Assembly: GCA_900548625.1 (NCBI GenBank)
Contig: URLO01000022.1
Span: 1-32,127, forward strand
Direction of reading: 5' to 3'
Source of the DNA: an uncultured Eubacteriales bacterium
GTDB taxonomy: Bacteria; Bacillota; Clostridia; Oscillospirales; Oscillospiraceae
Length of the DNA stretch: 32,127 nucleotides
Of this stretch, positions 24,661 through 32,113 are shown piece by piece (positions within the stretch are counted from its first letter, which is position 1; each line of letters starts with the position of its first letter). The translations under genes were made by a program, and so were the position numbers. The notes beneath the pieces were generated by a model. It made no database searches. It was not told the DNA's origin and saw only the letters and a list, made by a program, of their open reading frames with translations.

Positions 24661-25305
24661 ATGAAACGCACTTTCCGGATCGGCCCGTTTTTGCCTGCTG
24701 CCGCTGCCGCGGCGGCATTGAGCGTCTGCCTGATCTTTGTGAGCCTGCCGGCAACGGCGGTCGTCTCACCGCAGGCACAGACCGCACCGCCGCAGAACGT
24801 TCGTTCGGCCTCCGAGCCGGTTCTTATCGAGCAGCCCGTCCGGCAGCTCAACGTCCGCTACACCGCGCCCGTCGCAGAGGAGCCGGAGGCAGCGCCCGCA
24901 GAGCTTCCGCCGGAGGGCGAGGCCGTGACGGCCGGACAGGAGGCGTCTTCCGAGCAGGAGACTCCCGTTCAGGAGGATGCCGATGCAGTCCCGGACGATC
25001 TCGTGCTGCTGGATACGTTCATTGCGACCGCCTACTGCGTCACCGGTACGACCTCGACGGGTACATATACGACCGTCGGGCGCACACTTGCCGTCAACCC
25101 AAACATCATTCCCTACGGCACGCATGTCTGGCTTTATCTCGATGACGGTACGCTCGTCGGCGACTATTATGCCGAGGACACCGGCTCGAACATGATGGCA
25201 CACCCCTATGTGATCGATATTTACATGGGAGAGGGCTCCTACAATGACTGCATCCTCTGGGGTGCGCAGCATGTGAGCGTCTATGTCGAGGCGGACGCCT
25301 CGTAA
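24661..25305 (+). CDS. 3D-domain cell-wall protein (YocH/YabE-like)
   Basis: This 214-residue protein has an N-terminal hydrophobic signal or anchor (about 9-33). An acidic, Pro/Glu-rich linker (about 50-112) leads to a 3D domain (118-211): FIATAYCVTG, VGRTLAVNPNIIPYGTHVW, then GDYYAEDTG and YVIDIYMG. The three conserved aspartates are Asp168, Asp173 and Asp186. The fold is shared with resuscitation-promoting and lytic-transglycosylase enzymes, so peptidoglycan remodelling outside the cell is likely. B. subtilis YabE and YocH are relatives, but the G5 and LysM domains are absent. AGGAGG lies eight bases before the ATG. RsmA follows, as downstream of yabE in B. subtilis. Confidence 0.87.
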   Translation: MKRTFRIGPFLPAAAAAAALSVCLIFVSLPATAVVSPQAQTAPPQNVRSASEPVLIEQPVRQLNVRYTAPVAEEPEAAPAELPPEGEAVTAGQEASSEQETPVQEDADAVPDDLVLLDTFIATAYCVTGTTSTGTYTTVGRTLAVNPNIIPYGTHVWLYLDDGTLVGDYYAEDTGSNMMAHPYVIDIYMGEGSYNDCILWGAQHVSVYVEADAS

Positions 25306-25308
25306 GCC

Positions 25309-25337
25309 TTGAAAATCCGCCCTTTGTCTGGTACAAT
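25309..25337 (+). promoter_or_regulatory. Sigma-A promoter for rsmA, inside an inverted repeat
   Basis: A -35 TTGAAA (25309-25314) is 17 bp from an extended -10 (TGG-TACAAT, TACAAT at 25332-25337). Inverted repeat arms AAATCCGCCCTT (25313-25324) and AAGGGCGGATTT (25352-25363) enclose it. Confidence 0.75.
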
Positions 25338-25366
25338 GTCGGTATCAGATGAAGGGCGGATTTCGT

Positions 25367-26230
25367 ATGGATCTTTGCAATATCAACGACATCAAGGCGC
25401 TTTTGGCGCGTCACGGCTTCCATTTTTCCAAGGCGAAGGGGCAGAATTTCCTGACGCAGAGCTGGGTCCCGCGCGAGATCGTCGAGGCCTCCGGCATCGA
25501 TGAAAGCTGCGGCGTGCTCGAGGTCGGCCCCGGCATCGGGCCGCTCACGAACGAGCTATGCAAGGCGGCAAAAAAAGTCCTGGCGGTCGAGGTCGATACC
25601 TCGCTCCAGCCGATCCTCGCCGAGACGATGGCGGGAAATGAAAATCTGGAGATCCTGTTCCGCGACATCCTGAAAACCGACATTCCTGCGCTCGTGCGCG
25701 AGGAATTTGCGGGACTGCGGCCGATGGCATGCGCGAATCTGCCGTATTATATCACCTCGCCGGTGCTCGCGGCGCTGCTGGAAAGCCGCAGTTTTGAGGC
25801 GGTCACCGTCATGGTGCAGAAGGAGGTCGCGCAGCGCATCTGCGCCCGCGCGGGCAGCGCGGATTACAGCGCATTTACGGTCTTCTGCCAGTATTATGCC
25901 GTGCCGGAGCTTTTGTTCGATGTGCCTGCCTCCTGCTTCATCCCGCAGCCGAAGGTCACCTCCGCCGTGCTCCGGCTGAACGTCCGCACGGAGCCTGTCT
26001 GCCGGATCACGAACGAGAAAATGTTCTTCCGCGTTGTGAAGGCGGCCTTCGCCCAGCGGCGAAAGACGCTTTTGAACGCGCTTTCGGCGGGCTTCGGCGA
26101 GCTGCCGAAGCAGGCGCTCTCTGAGCTTTTGAGCGAGTGCGGCTTTGAGCCGTCCGTCCGCGGCGAAACGCTGGACATCTCTGCGTTTGCCTGCATTGCG
26201 AACGCGCTCACCGCGCGGATGGATACATAA
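25367..26230 (+). CDS. rsmA: 16S rRNA adenine dimethyltransferase RsmA (KsgA)
   Basis: This 287-residue enzyme dimethylates two adjacent adenosines in helix 45 of 16S rRNA, a late ribosome assembly step. It opens with GFHFSKAKGQNFL, then the SAM-binding LEVGPGIGPLT (51-61), the acidic VEVD, and the catalytic motif NLPYYI (124-129). FIPQPKVTSAVLRL, AAFAQRRKTLLNAL and a C-terminal helical domain are also present. The start at 25367 gives a leader of about 20 nt from the promoter and has AAGGGCGG upstream. The ATG at 25349 has no SD. The stop codon overlaps the GIY-YIG start by one base. Confidence 0.94.
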   Translation: MDLCNINDIKALLARHGFHFSKAKGQNFLTQSWVPREIVEASGIDESCGVLEVGPGIGPLTNELCKAAKKVLAVEVDTSLQPILAETMAGNENLEILFRDILKTDIPALVREEFAGLRPMACANLPYYITSPVLAALLESRSFEAVTVMVQKEVAQRICARAGSADYSAFTVFCQYYAVPELLFDVPASCFIPQPKVTSAVLRLNVRTEPVCRITNEKMFFRVVKAAFAQRRKTLLNALSAGFGELPKQALSELLSECGFEPSVRGETLDISAFACIANALTARMDT

Positions 26231-26556
26231 TGTATTATGTTTATATGCTCCGCTGTCAGGACGGGAGTCTTTACACCGGCATGGCTGCCGATCTGTGCCG
26301 CCGGATGCACGCGCACACGGCAAAAACGCCCGCCTGCGCCCGCTACACAAGAAGTCACCCGCCCGCGGCGATGGAGGCTGCATGGCAGACCGAGCTGCGC
26401 GCGGACGCGCTGCGCCTTGAGGCGCTCATCAAGCGCCTGCGCCGGGCGCAGAAACTCGCACTGATCGCCGCGCCGGAGACAGTCTTCACCGTGTTCGGAG
26501 AAAAGCTGAAGGGCGCAGAGTTCCTGCCGCTTCCGCCGGAAAGGCTGACGCTCTGA
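26230..26556 (+). CDS. GIY-YIG nuclease-like protein (UPF0213/YazA type)
   Basis: This 108-residue protein has the GIY-YIG signature YYVYMLRCQDGSLYTG at its N-terminus, followed by Arg and Glu residues in the positions expected for the catalytic fold (CRRMHAH, AAWQTEL). It belongs with the short UPF0213 group, whose activity is not settled. Its ATG overlaps the rsmA stop (TAATG). B. subtilis yazA lies in the same yabA-to-ksgA chromosomal neighbourhood, so this linkage is ancestral rather than acquired. Confidence 0.87.
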   Translation: MYYVYMLRCQDGSLYTGMAADLCRRMHAHTAKTPACARYTRSHPPAAMEAAWQTELRADALRLEALIKRLRRAQKLALIAAPETVFTVFGEKLKGAEFLPLPPERLTL

Positions 26557-26654
26557 AGGACGCTGCCGCCCCGGCCGGAGCGGCAGCTCGTACACGGGAA
26601 AAGCTGCGTTTGCCGCATGTTTTCTGCCGGAATTATGGTGTTTGTGACGGTTTT

Positions 26655-26674
26655 CCGGCGCAAAAATGCGCCGG
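26655..26674 (+). terminator. Hairpin between the GIY-YIG gene and guaB
   Basis: CCGGCGCA / TGCGCCGG with an AAAA loop has no good T-tract after it. A second GC-rich dyad (CTGCCGC / GCGGCAG, near 26568-26588) lies closer to the stop codon. Either may end the rsmA transcript. Confidence 0.5.
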
Positions 26675-26729
26675 CGTTGTGCTATACGGAAAAATCGCCA
26701 AAACAGGTGCAATTGCGCTTGTTTTGCGC

Positions 26730-26735
26730 TATAAT
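26730..26735 (+). promoter_or_regulatory. Likely -10 for the guaB-type gene
   Basis: A perfect TATAAT stands 57 bp upstream of the ATG. No convincing -35 was found at 16-18 bp. Confidence 0.45.
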
Positions 26736-26792
26736 GCCTTCAAACGACGCGGCAAGCCGCGTGATATTTTGACCGACAAAGGAGACTGTATC

Positions 26793-28304
26793 ATGGCTTA
26801 TTACTACCCGGAACCTTCGCATACGTTCAGTGAGTATCTTCTTGTTCCCGGTTACACCTCCGAGGACTGCGTACCCGATCGCGTTTCGCTCAAAACGCCG
26901 CTGGTGCGCTACCGCAAGGGGCAGGAGGAATGCCCCATCACGCTGAATATCCCGATGGTATCGGCGATCATGCAGTCTGTTTCAAACGATACGCTGGCCA
27001 TTGCGCTGGCAAAGGAGGGCGGCCTGTCGTTCATCTACGGCTCGCAGTCCATTGAGAGCGAGGCCGAGATGGTCCGCCGCGTCAAGAACAGCAAGGCGGG
27101 CTTTGTCGTCAGCGCCTCGAATCTGACGCCGGAGCATACGCTGGCGGACGTGCTGGCGCTGAAGAATGAGAATGGCTATTCCACCGTCGCCATCACCGAG
27201 GACGCCACGCCGAACGGGAAGCTGCTCGGCATCGTGACCAGCCGCGACTACCGCATCAGCCGCATGGATACGAGCGTCAAGGTGCGCGATTTCATGACGG
27301 CGCGCGAGAAGCTCATCACCGCACCGGCCTCCACCACGCTCAAGGAAGCCAACGACATCATCTGGGATCATAAGCTCAATTCTCTGCCGATCGTGGACGA
27401 TGCGGGGCGGCTGCTCTATTTCGTTTTCCGCAAGGACTATGACGAGCATAAGGAGCACCCGCTGGCGCTTCAGGATGCGCAGAAGCGCTATCTGGTCGGC
27501 GCGGGCGTCAACTCCCGCGACTATGCCGAGCGCATCCCGGCGCTGATCGAGGCAGGCGCAGACGTGCTCTGCATCGACTCGTCCGAGGGCTATTCCGTCT
27601 GGCAGAAGCGCGTCATCGACTTTGTGCGTGAGCGCTACGGCGATGCGGTGAAGATCGGCGCGGGCAACGTCGTTGACCGCGACGGCTTCCGCTTCCTCGC
27701 CGAGTGCGGCGCGGACTTTGTGAAGGTCGGCATTGGCGGCGGCTCGATCTGCATCACGCGTGAGACGAAGGGCATCGGCCGCGGACAGGCGACAGCGCTG
27801 ATCGACGTGTGCGCCGCGCGCGACGAGTATTTCCGCGAGACGGGCGTGTATGTTCCCATCTGCTCCGACGGCGGCATTGTCCACGACTATCACATGACGC
27901 TCGCGCTGGCAATGGGCGCGGACTTTTTGATGCTGGGCCGCTACTTTGCCCGCTTTGACGAGTCTCCCACGAACAAGCTCCTTGTAAACGGCGTGTATGT
28001 CAAGGAATATTGGGGTGAAGGCTCCAACCGCGCGCGCAACTGGCAGCGTTACGATCTTGGCGGCAAGAGCACGCTGGCGTTCGAGGAGGGCGTGGACTCG
28101 TATGTCACCTACGCCGGCTCCCTGCGGGACAACGTTGCCCGCAGCCTTTACAAGGTCAAATCGACGATGTGCAACTGCGGCGTGACCACGATCCCGGCGC
28201 TTCAGGAGAATGCGCGCCTGACGCTGGTCTCCGCGACCAGCATCGTCGAGGGCGGCTATCATGACGTGACGCTCCGCACGACCGGAAACGGCGGCGGACA
28301 CTGA
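26793..28304 (+). CDS. guaB: IMP dehydrogenase (Tritrichomonas-like type)
   Basis: This 503-residue enzyme oxidises IMP to XMP with NAD+, the first step toward GMP. The catalytic loop is GIGGGSICITRE with Cys320. The mobile flap holds the Arg419-Tyr420 pair (RNWQRYDLGG), and a CBS region (about 105-220) is inserted in the barrel. From memory, the sequence follows Tritrichomonas foetus IMPDH, also 503 residues, nearly throughout: PEPSHTFSEYLLVPG, GSQSIES, EYWGEGS and KVKSTMCNCG have close counterparts there, and active-site numbers differ by one. That protist enzyme has been proposed to be bacterial in origin. AAAGGAG precedes the ATG. The gene is monocistronic. Confidence 0.95.
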   Translation: MAYYYPEPSHTFSEYLLVPGYTSEDCVPDRVSLKTPLVRYRKGQEECPITLNIPMVSAIMQSVSNDTLAIALAKEGGLSFIYGSQSIESEAEMVRRVKNSKAGFVVSASNLTPEHTLADVLALKNENGYSTVAITEDATPNGKLLGIVTSRDYRISRMDTSVKVRDFMTAREKLITAPASTTLKEANDIIWDHKLNSLPIVDDAGRLLYFVFRKDYDEHKEHPLALQDAQKRYLVGAGVNSRDYAERIPALIEAGADVLCIDSSEGYSVWQKRVIDFVRERYGDAVKIGAGNVVDRDGFRFLAECGADFVKVGIGGGSICITRETKGIGRGQATALIDVCAARDEYFRETGVYVPICSDGGIVHDYHMTLALAMGADFLMLGRYFARFDESPTNKLLVNGVYVKEYWGEGSNRARNWQRYDLGGKSTLAFEEGVDSYVTYAGSLRDNVARSLYKVKSTMCNCGVTTIPALQENARLTLVSATSIVEGGYHDVTLRTTGNGGGH

Positions 28305-28318
28305 GAAATGAACATTCG

Positions 28319-28347
28319 GGCGCACCCGGCTTCCCGCCGGGTGCGCC
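28319..28347 (+). terminator. Terminator after guaB
   Basis: A twelve-bp stem GGCGCACCCGGC / GCCGGGTGCGCC with loop TTCCC starts 15 bases after the stop codon. A second hairpin follows at 28352-28380. Confidence 0.75.
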
Positions 28348-28351
28348 GTCC

Positions 28352-28380
28352 AACGCGAACCGCTCTGCCGTGTTCGCGTT
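28352..28380 (+). repeat. Hairpin related to the dispersed repeat stem
   Basis: AACGCGAAC / GTTCGCGTT encloses an eleven-base loop. The arms match the core of the stem in repeat copies A and B, and a T-run follows (28397-28402). It lies just upstream of the cbiB promoter. Confidence 0.6.
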
Positions 28381-28407
28381 TGGTGCGTGTTGGGCGTTTT
28401 TTGCGAA

Positions 28408-28436
28408 TTGACAGCGGATGCCGGCATGCTTATAAT
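28408..28436 (+). promoter_or_regulatory. Perfect-consensus promoter of the cobalamin cluster
   Basis: TTGACA (28408-28413), exactly 17 bp, TATAAT (28431-28436). The leader to the ATG is about 50 nt, too short for a cobalamin riboswitch. Confidence 0.9.
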
Positions 28437-28493
28437 GAATGACGGCGCGTGCCAAAAGCCTGTTGCCGGGAATGGCAGATCGGAGGAAACAAT

Positions 28494-29456
28494 ATGAAGT
28501 GGTCGCTGTTTGCCCTGATACTGGGCGCCTGCATCGATCTGATCGTGGGCGACCCGCACAGCCTGCCGCACCCGGTCGTTGCCATCGGAAAGCTGATCTC
28601 CCTGCTGGAGCGGCGGTTTCGCCGTCTGTGCCCAAAGACAAAGGGCGGCGAGATCACGGCGGGCGCGCTGATCTGGATCTTGACTGCCGCAATCTCGGCG
28701 GCTGTTCCGGCGCTCCTTCTCTGGGGGGCGCATTGGCTCAGCCCGTGGCTCCGGCTGGCGCTCGAGAGCGTGATGTGCTGGCAGATCCTCGCCGCAAGGT
28801 CGCTGCGCGACGAGAGCATGAAGGTCTATACGGCGCTTAAAACAGGAACGCTGGAGCAGGCGCGGTATGCCGTTTCGATGATCGTCGGCAGAGACACCGC
28901 ACGCCTGACAGAACAGGACGTTGCGCGTGCAGCAGTGGAGACCGTGGCGGAAAACACGTCCGACGGCGTGATTGCACCGCTGCTGTTTCTGGCGCTCGGC
29001 GGCGCACCGCTCGGCTTTTTCTACAAGGCCGTCAACACGATGGACTCCATGCTCGGCTATGTCGAGCCGCCCTATAAAAATATTGGCTGCATCCCCGCGA
29101 AGCTGGACGATGTGTTCAACTTCCTTCCCGCGCGCCTCTCGGCCTTTCTGATGCTGGCAGCGGGCGCGCTGCTCGGGCTGGATGTGAAAAATGGCTGGCG
29201 CATTTTCCGGCGTGACCGCTATCAGCACGCGAGCCCGAACTCCGCGCAGACGGAGTCTGTCTGCGCCGGACTGCTGGGGCTGCGGCTGGCGGGGGACGCA
29301 TGGTATCATGGCGTGCTCCATAAAAAGCCGTACATCGGCGATGAAGTGCGCCAGATCGAATATGAGGACATTCCGCGCACGTGCCGCCTGATGTATGCGT
29401 CGGCGGCGCTGGGACTGGTGCTGTTTGCGGCGATCAAGGCGCTTTTGATTTTCTGA
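28494..29456 (+). CDS. cbiB: Adenosylcobinamide-phosphate synthase CbiB
   Basis: This 320-residue integral membrane enzyme attaches (R)-1-amino-2-propanol phosphate to adenosylcobyric acid. Typical features are the N-terminal DLIVGDPHSLPHPVVAIG motif, an AVETVAENTSDGVIAPLL segment (about 146-163), YKAVNTMDSMLGY, DDVFNFLPARLSA and ASPNSAQTES near 245. About four to five hydrophobic helices are present. The ATG has GGAGG seven bases upstream. An eight-base gap leads to cobD, whose product makes the substrate, so the two steps are adjacent in pathway and operon. Confidence 0.94.
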   Translation: MKWSLFALILGACIDLIVGDPHSLPHPVVAIGKLISLLERRFRRLCPKTKGGEITAGALIWILTAAISAAVPALLLWGAHWLSPWLRLALESVMCWQILAARSLRDESMKVYTALKTGTLEQARYAVSMIVGRDTARLTEQDVARAAVETVAENTSDGVIAPLLFLALGGAPLGFFYKAVNTMDSMLGYVEPPYKNIGCIPAKLDDVFNFLPARLSAFLMLAAGALLGLDVKNGWRIFRRDRYQHASPNSAQTESVCAGLLGLRLAGDAWYHGVLHKKPYIGDEVRQIEYEDIPRTCRLMYASAALGLVLFAAIKALLIF

Positions 29457-29464
29457 GGGAGAAC

Positions 29465-30508
29465 ATGCTTTACGGAACGAAAAACCCGCATGGCGGAGAC
29501 GTCTATGGTGCGGAGCTCAAACTTGATTTTTCAGCCAATATCAATCCGCTCGGCACGCCGCCGGGCGTGGTCGCGGCGATTGCGGATGCGGCGCGGCATG
29601 TCCGTCAGTACCCGGACCCCTATTGCAGGGCGCTGACGGCGGCCATTGCGGCGCACGAGACTGTGCCGGAGCGCTACATCCTCTGCGGCAGCGGTGCGGC
29701 GGAGCTGATCTATGCATACTGCGACGCGCTCCGGCCGGTGCGTTCGGCGGAGCTTGCGCCGACGTTTTCGGAGTATGGCGCGGCCGCTGCGCATTTCGGC
29801 GCGCGCATCGCGCGCTGTCCGCTCACCGCGCCGGATTTCGCGCCGGACGACGGACTTTTGGCGTTTCTGGAAGTGCAGAAGCCGGACGTGCTCTTTCTCT
29901 GCACGCCCAACAATCCGACCGGAAGGACGCTTCCGCGCGGACTTCTGGAAAGCGTGCTCGCGCTTGCCGCGCGGCAGGGAACGCGGGTGCTGCTGGACGA
30001 GTGCTTCCTTGATTTTACGGATGCGGAGAGCGCAAAGGCGCTTTTGCCGCGCTATCCGAACCTGCTGATCCTGAAGGCGTTTACAAAAAGCTACGCGCTT
30101 GCGGGCGTGCGTGTGGGATACTGCCTGACGGCGGATGCGGCGCTGCTTTCTGCTATGGCCGCCTGCACGCAGCCGTGGAACGTGTCGCTTCTGGCGCAGG
30201 CTGCGGGTGTGGCCGCGCTTCGGGAGCAGGACTGGCTCGCGCGCGCAAAAGAGATACTGACATGCGAGCGCGCATATATGACACAGGAGCTGACGCAGCT
30301 CGGCTTTTCGGTCTGCCCGTCGGAGGCGAATTATCTGCTGTTTTCCGCGCCGGTTGGGCTGGATGCGGCGCTGCTGCGCGAGGGCATCGCCATTCGCAGC
30401 TGCGCAAACTACGCCGGGCTCGGCGCGGGCTGGTACCGCACGGCCGTGCGGCTGAGAGAGGAAAACGAGGCGCTGCTGGATGCGATGCGGCGCGTGACGG
30501 AGGAATAA
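29465..30508 (+). CDS. cobD: Threonine-phosphate decarboxylase CobD
   Basis: This 347-residue PLP enzyme of the histidinol-phosphate aminotransferase fold decarboxylates L-threonine O-3-phosphate to aminopropanol phosphate, the linker used by CbiB. It has the CobD-style start NPHGGDVYG and LDFSANINPLG. CTPNNPTG (146-153), DECFLDF (178-184) and the Schiff-base lysine Lys208 in KAFTKSYALAGVRVGY follow. A histidinol-phosphate aminotransferase is the alternative by fold, but the start motif and the position between cbiB and cobQ favour CobD. GGGAG precedes the ATG. Two bases separate it from cobQ. Confidence 0.92.
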   Translation: MLYGTKNPHGGDVYGAELKLDFSANINPLGTPPGVVAAIADAARHVRQYPDPYCRALTAAIAAHETVPERYILCGSGAAELIYAYCDALRPVRSAELAPTFSEYGAAAAHFGARIARCPLTAPDFAPDDGLLAFLEVQKPDVLFLCTPNNPTGRTLPRGLLESVLALAARQGTRVLLDECFLDFTDAESAKALLPRYPNLLILKAFTKSYALAGVRVGYCLTADAALLSAMAACTQPWNVSLLAQAAGVAALREQDWLARAKEILTCERAYMTQELTQLGFSVCPSEANYLLFSAPVGLDAALLREGIAIRSCANYAGLGAGWYRTAVRLREENEALLDAMRRVTEE

Positions 30509-30510
30509 CG

Positions 30511-31983
30511 ATGGCACTGAACATCATGATGCAGGGGACGATGTCCAACGCGGGAAAAAGTCTGCTGGCGGCGGCGCTCTGCCGCATCTTCCGGCAGGAC
30601 GGCTACCGTGTGGCGCCGTTCAAGAGCCAGAATATGGCGCTCAACTCGTTCATCACCGCAGGCGGCGGTGAAATGGGGCGCGCGCAGGTCGTGCAGGCCG
30701 AGGCGGCGGGCATTGCGCCGGATGTGCGCATGAATCCGATCCTCCTCAAGCCGACCACGGACGTCGGCAGCCAGGTCATTGTAAACGGCGTCGTGCAGGG
30801 CAATATGCGCGCGATGGAGTATTACCGCCGCAAGCGTGAATTTCTGCCCGCGGTCATGGAGGCATACGAAGCTCTGGCGGCGGAGTATGATGTGATCGTG
30901 ATCGAGGGCGCGGGCAGCCCTGCGGAGATCAATCTCAAGCAGGACGATTTTGTAAACATGGGCCTTGCAAAGCTCGTGGATGCGCCGGTGCTGCTGATCG
31001 GAGACATCGACCGGGGCGGCGTCTTTGCCCAGCTCTACGGAACGATCGCGCTTCTCGAGGCGGACGAGCGCGCCCGCGTAAAAGGCACGGTCATCAACAA
31101 ATTCCGCGGCGACCGCTCCATTCTCGAGCCGGGACTGCGCCAGCTGGAGACGCTCTGCGGCGTGCCGGTGGCGGGCGTCATTCCGTATACGCATGTGGAT
31201 GTGGACGACGAGGACAGCCTCTCCGAGCGTTTTTCGCGCGATACGGTGCGAAAGCTCCTGGATGTGGCGGTCATCCGCCTGCCGCGCATCTCGAATTTTA
31301 CCGACTTTTCACCGTTCGAGCGCTATGAAAACGTGTCGCTGCGATACGTCGAGAAGGTGAGTGAGCTTGGCGCGCCGGACATGATCCTCATTCCCGGCAC
31401 CAAGAGCACCATTGCAGACCTCCAATGGCTGCGGCAGAGCGGGCTGGAGGCGGCCGTTTTGAAGGAGGCTGCGCGCGGCACGCTGGTCTTTGGTGTCTGC
31501 GGCGGCTATCAGATGCTCGGCAGCGCCGTCAGCGACCCGGATGGTGTAGAGGCGGCGGGCGTGACGCAGCTTCGCGGCATGGGGCTTCTGCCGATGGAGA
31601 CGGTCTTCCACGGTGAAAAGGTCCAGACGCAGACGCGCGGACGCTTTTCCGGTGTGAAGGGGCTGCTCTCCGGGCTGAACGGCCTTGCGTATGAGGGATA
31701 TGAGATCCACATGGGCCGCAGCGAGGAGAAAATGCCCGCGCTGGCAGGCGAGGGGAACGTCTACGGAAGCTATGTCCATGGCATTTTTGATGCGCCGGGC
31801 GTGACGGATGCGATCTTGAAGGCACTGTGTGAAAAACGCGGCGTGGATTTTGCCGCGCTTGGCTCGTTTGACCTTCGGGCATACAAGGAGCGGCAATATG
31901 ACCTTCTGGCGGACGCTGTTCGCGCAGGACTGGATATGGACTTCGTTTACCGCGTCCTGCGCAGAGAGGGCGAGCAGCGCTGA
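30511..31983 (+). CDS. cobQ: Cobyric acid synthase CobQ
   Basis: This 490-residue glutamine-dependent amidotransferase adds four amides to adenosylcobyrinic diamide. The N-terminal ATP domain has GTMSNAGKSLL (9-19), FKSQNMALNS (37-46), the NPILLKP segment and GDIDRGGVFA (164-173). The C-terminal class I glutamine amidotransferase domain has the nucleophile Cys330 (FGVCGGYQMLG) and His423 (GSYVHGIFD). AGGAATAACG precedes the ATG, with only two bases after cobD. The product is the substrate of CbiB. Corrin ring genes, cobU/cobS/cobC and a B12 transporter are not in the window. Confidence 0.95.
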   Translation: MALNIMMQGTMSNAGKSLLAAALCRIFRQDGYRVAPFKSQNMALNSFITAGGGEMGRAQVVQAEAAGIAPDVRMNPILLKPTTDVGSQVIVNGVVQGNMRAMEYYRRKREFLPAVMEAYEALAAEYDVIVIEGAGSPAEINLKQDDFVNMGLAKLVDAPVLLIGDIDRGGVFAQLYGTIALLEADERARVKGTVINKFRGDRSILEPGLRQLETLCGVPVAGVIPYTHVDVDDEDSLSERFSRDTVRKLLDVAVIRLPRISNFTDFSPFERYENVSLRYVEKVSELGAPDMILIPGTKSTIADLQWLRQSGLEAAVLKEAARGTLVFGVCGGYQMLGSAVSDPDGVEAAGVTQLRGMGLLPMETVFHGEKVQTQTRGRFSGVKGLLSGLNGLAYEGYEIHMGRSEEKMPALAGEGNVYGSYVHGIFDAPGVTDAILKALCEKRGVDFAALGSFDLRAYKERQYDLLADAVRAGLDMDFVYRVLRREGEQR

Positions 31984-32054
31984 GCCGCAAAGCGGACGCG
32001 CTTTCGGAACAAAACATACAAAAACATGCAGCACCGCCCGTCATCGGCCTTGAT

Positions 32055-32109
32055 ATGCTCCCTCCATGAGAGACAGTGAAAAAACAAACTGTCATCATGA
32101 AGGGAGCAT
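32055..32109 (+). promoter_or_regulatory. Long hairpin that includes the next gene's ribosome binding site
   Basis: Three stacked helices are seen: ATGCTCCCT with AGGGAGCAT, CATGA with TCATG, and GACAGT with ACTGTC, separated by one- or two-base bulges around a ten-base loop. The final arm holds the AGGGAG Shine-Dalgarno of the ATG at 32114. No T-tract follows, so it is not a normal terminator. Confidence 0.6.
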
Positions 32110-32113
32110 TGTT

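Noticed and set aside
28437..28493. A cobalamin riboswitch ahead of cbiB
   Set aside because: Only about 50 nt lie between the promoter and the start codon, and no B12-box-like sequence is present.
26982..29321. A 779-codon minus-strand frame across guaB and cbiB
   Set aside because: It crosses a terminator and a consensus promoter and mirrors two well-conserved genes, so it is an antisense artefact.
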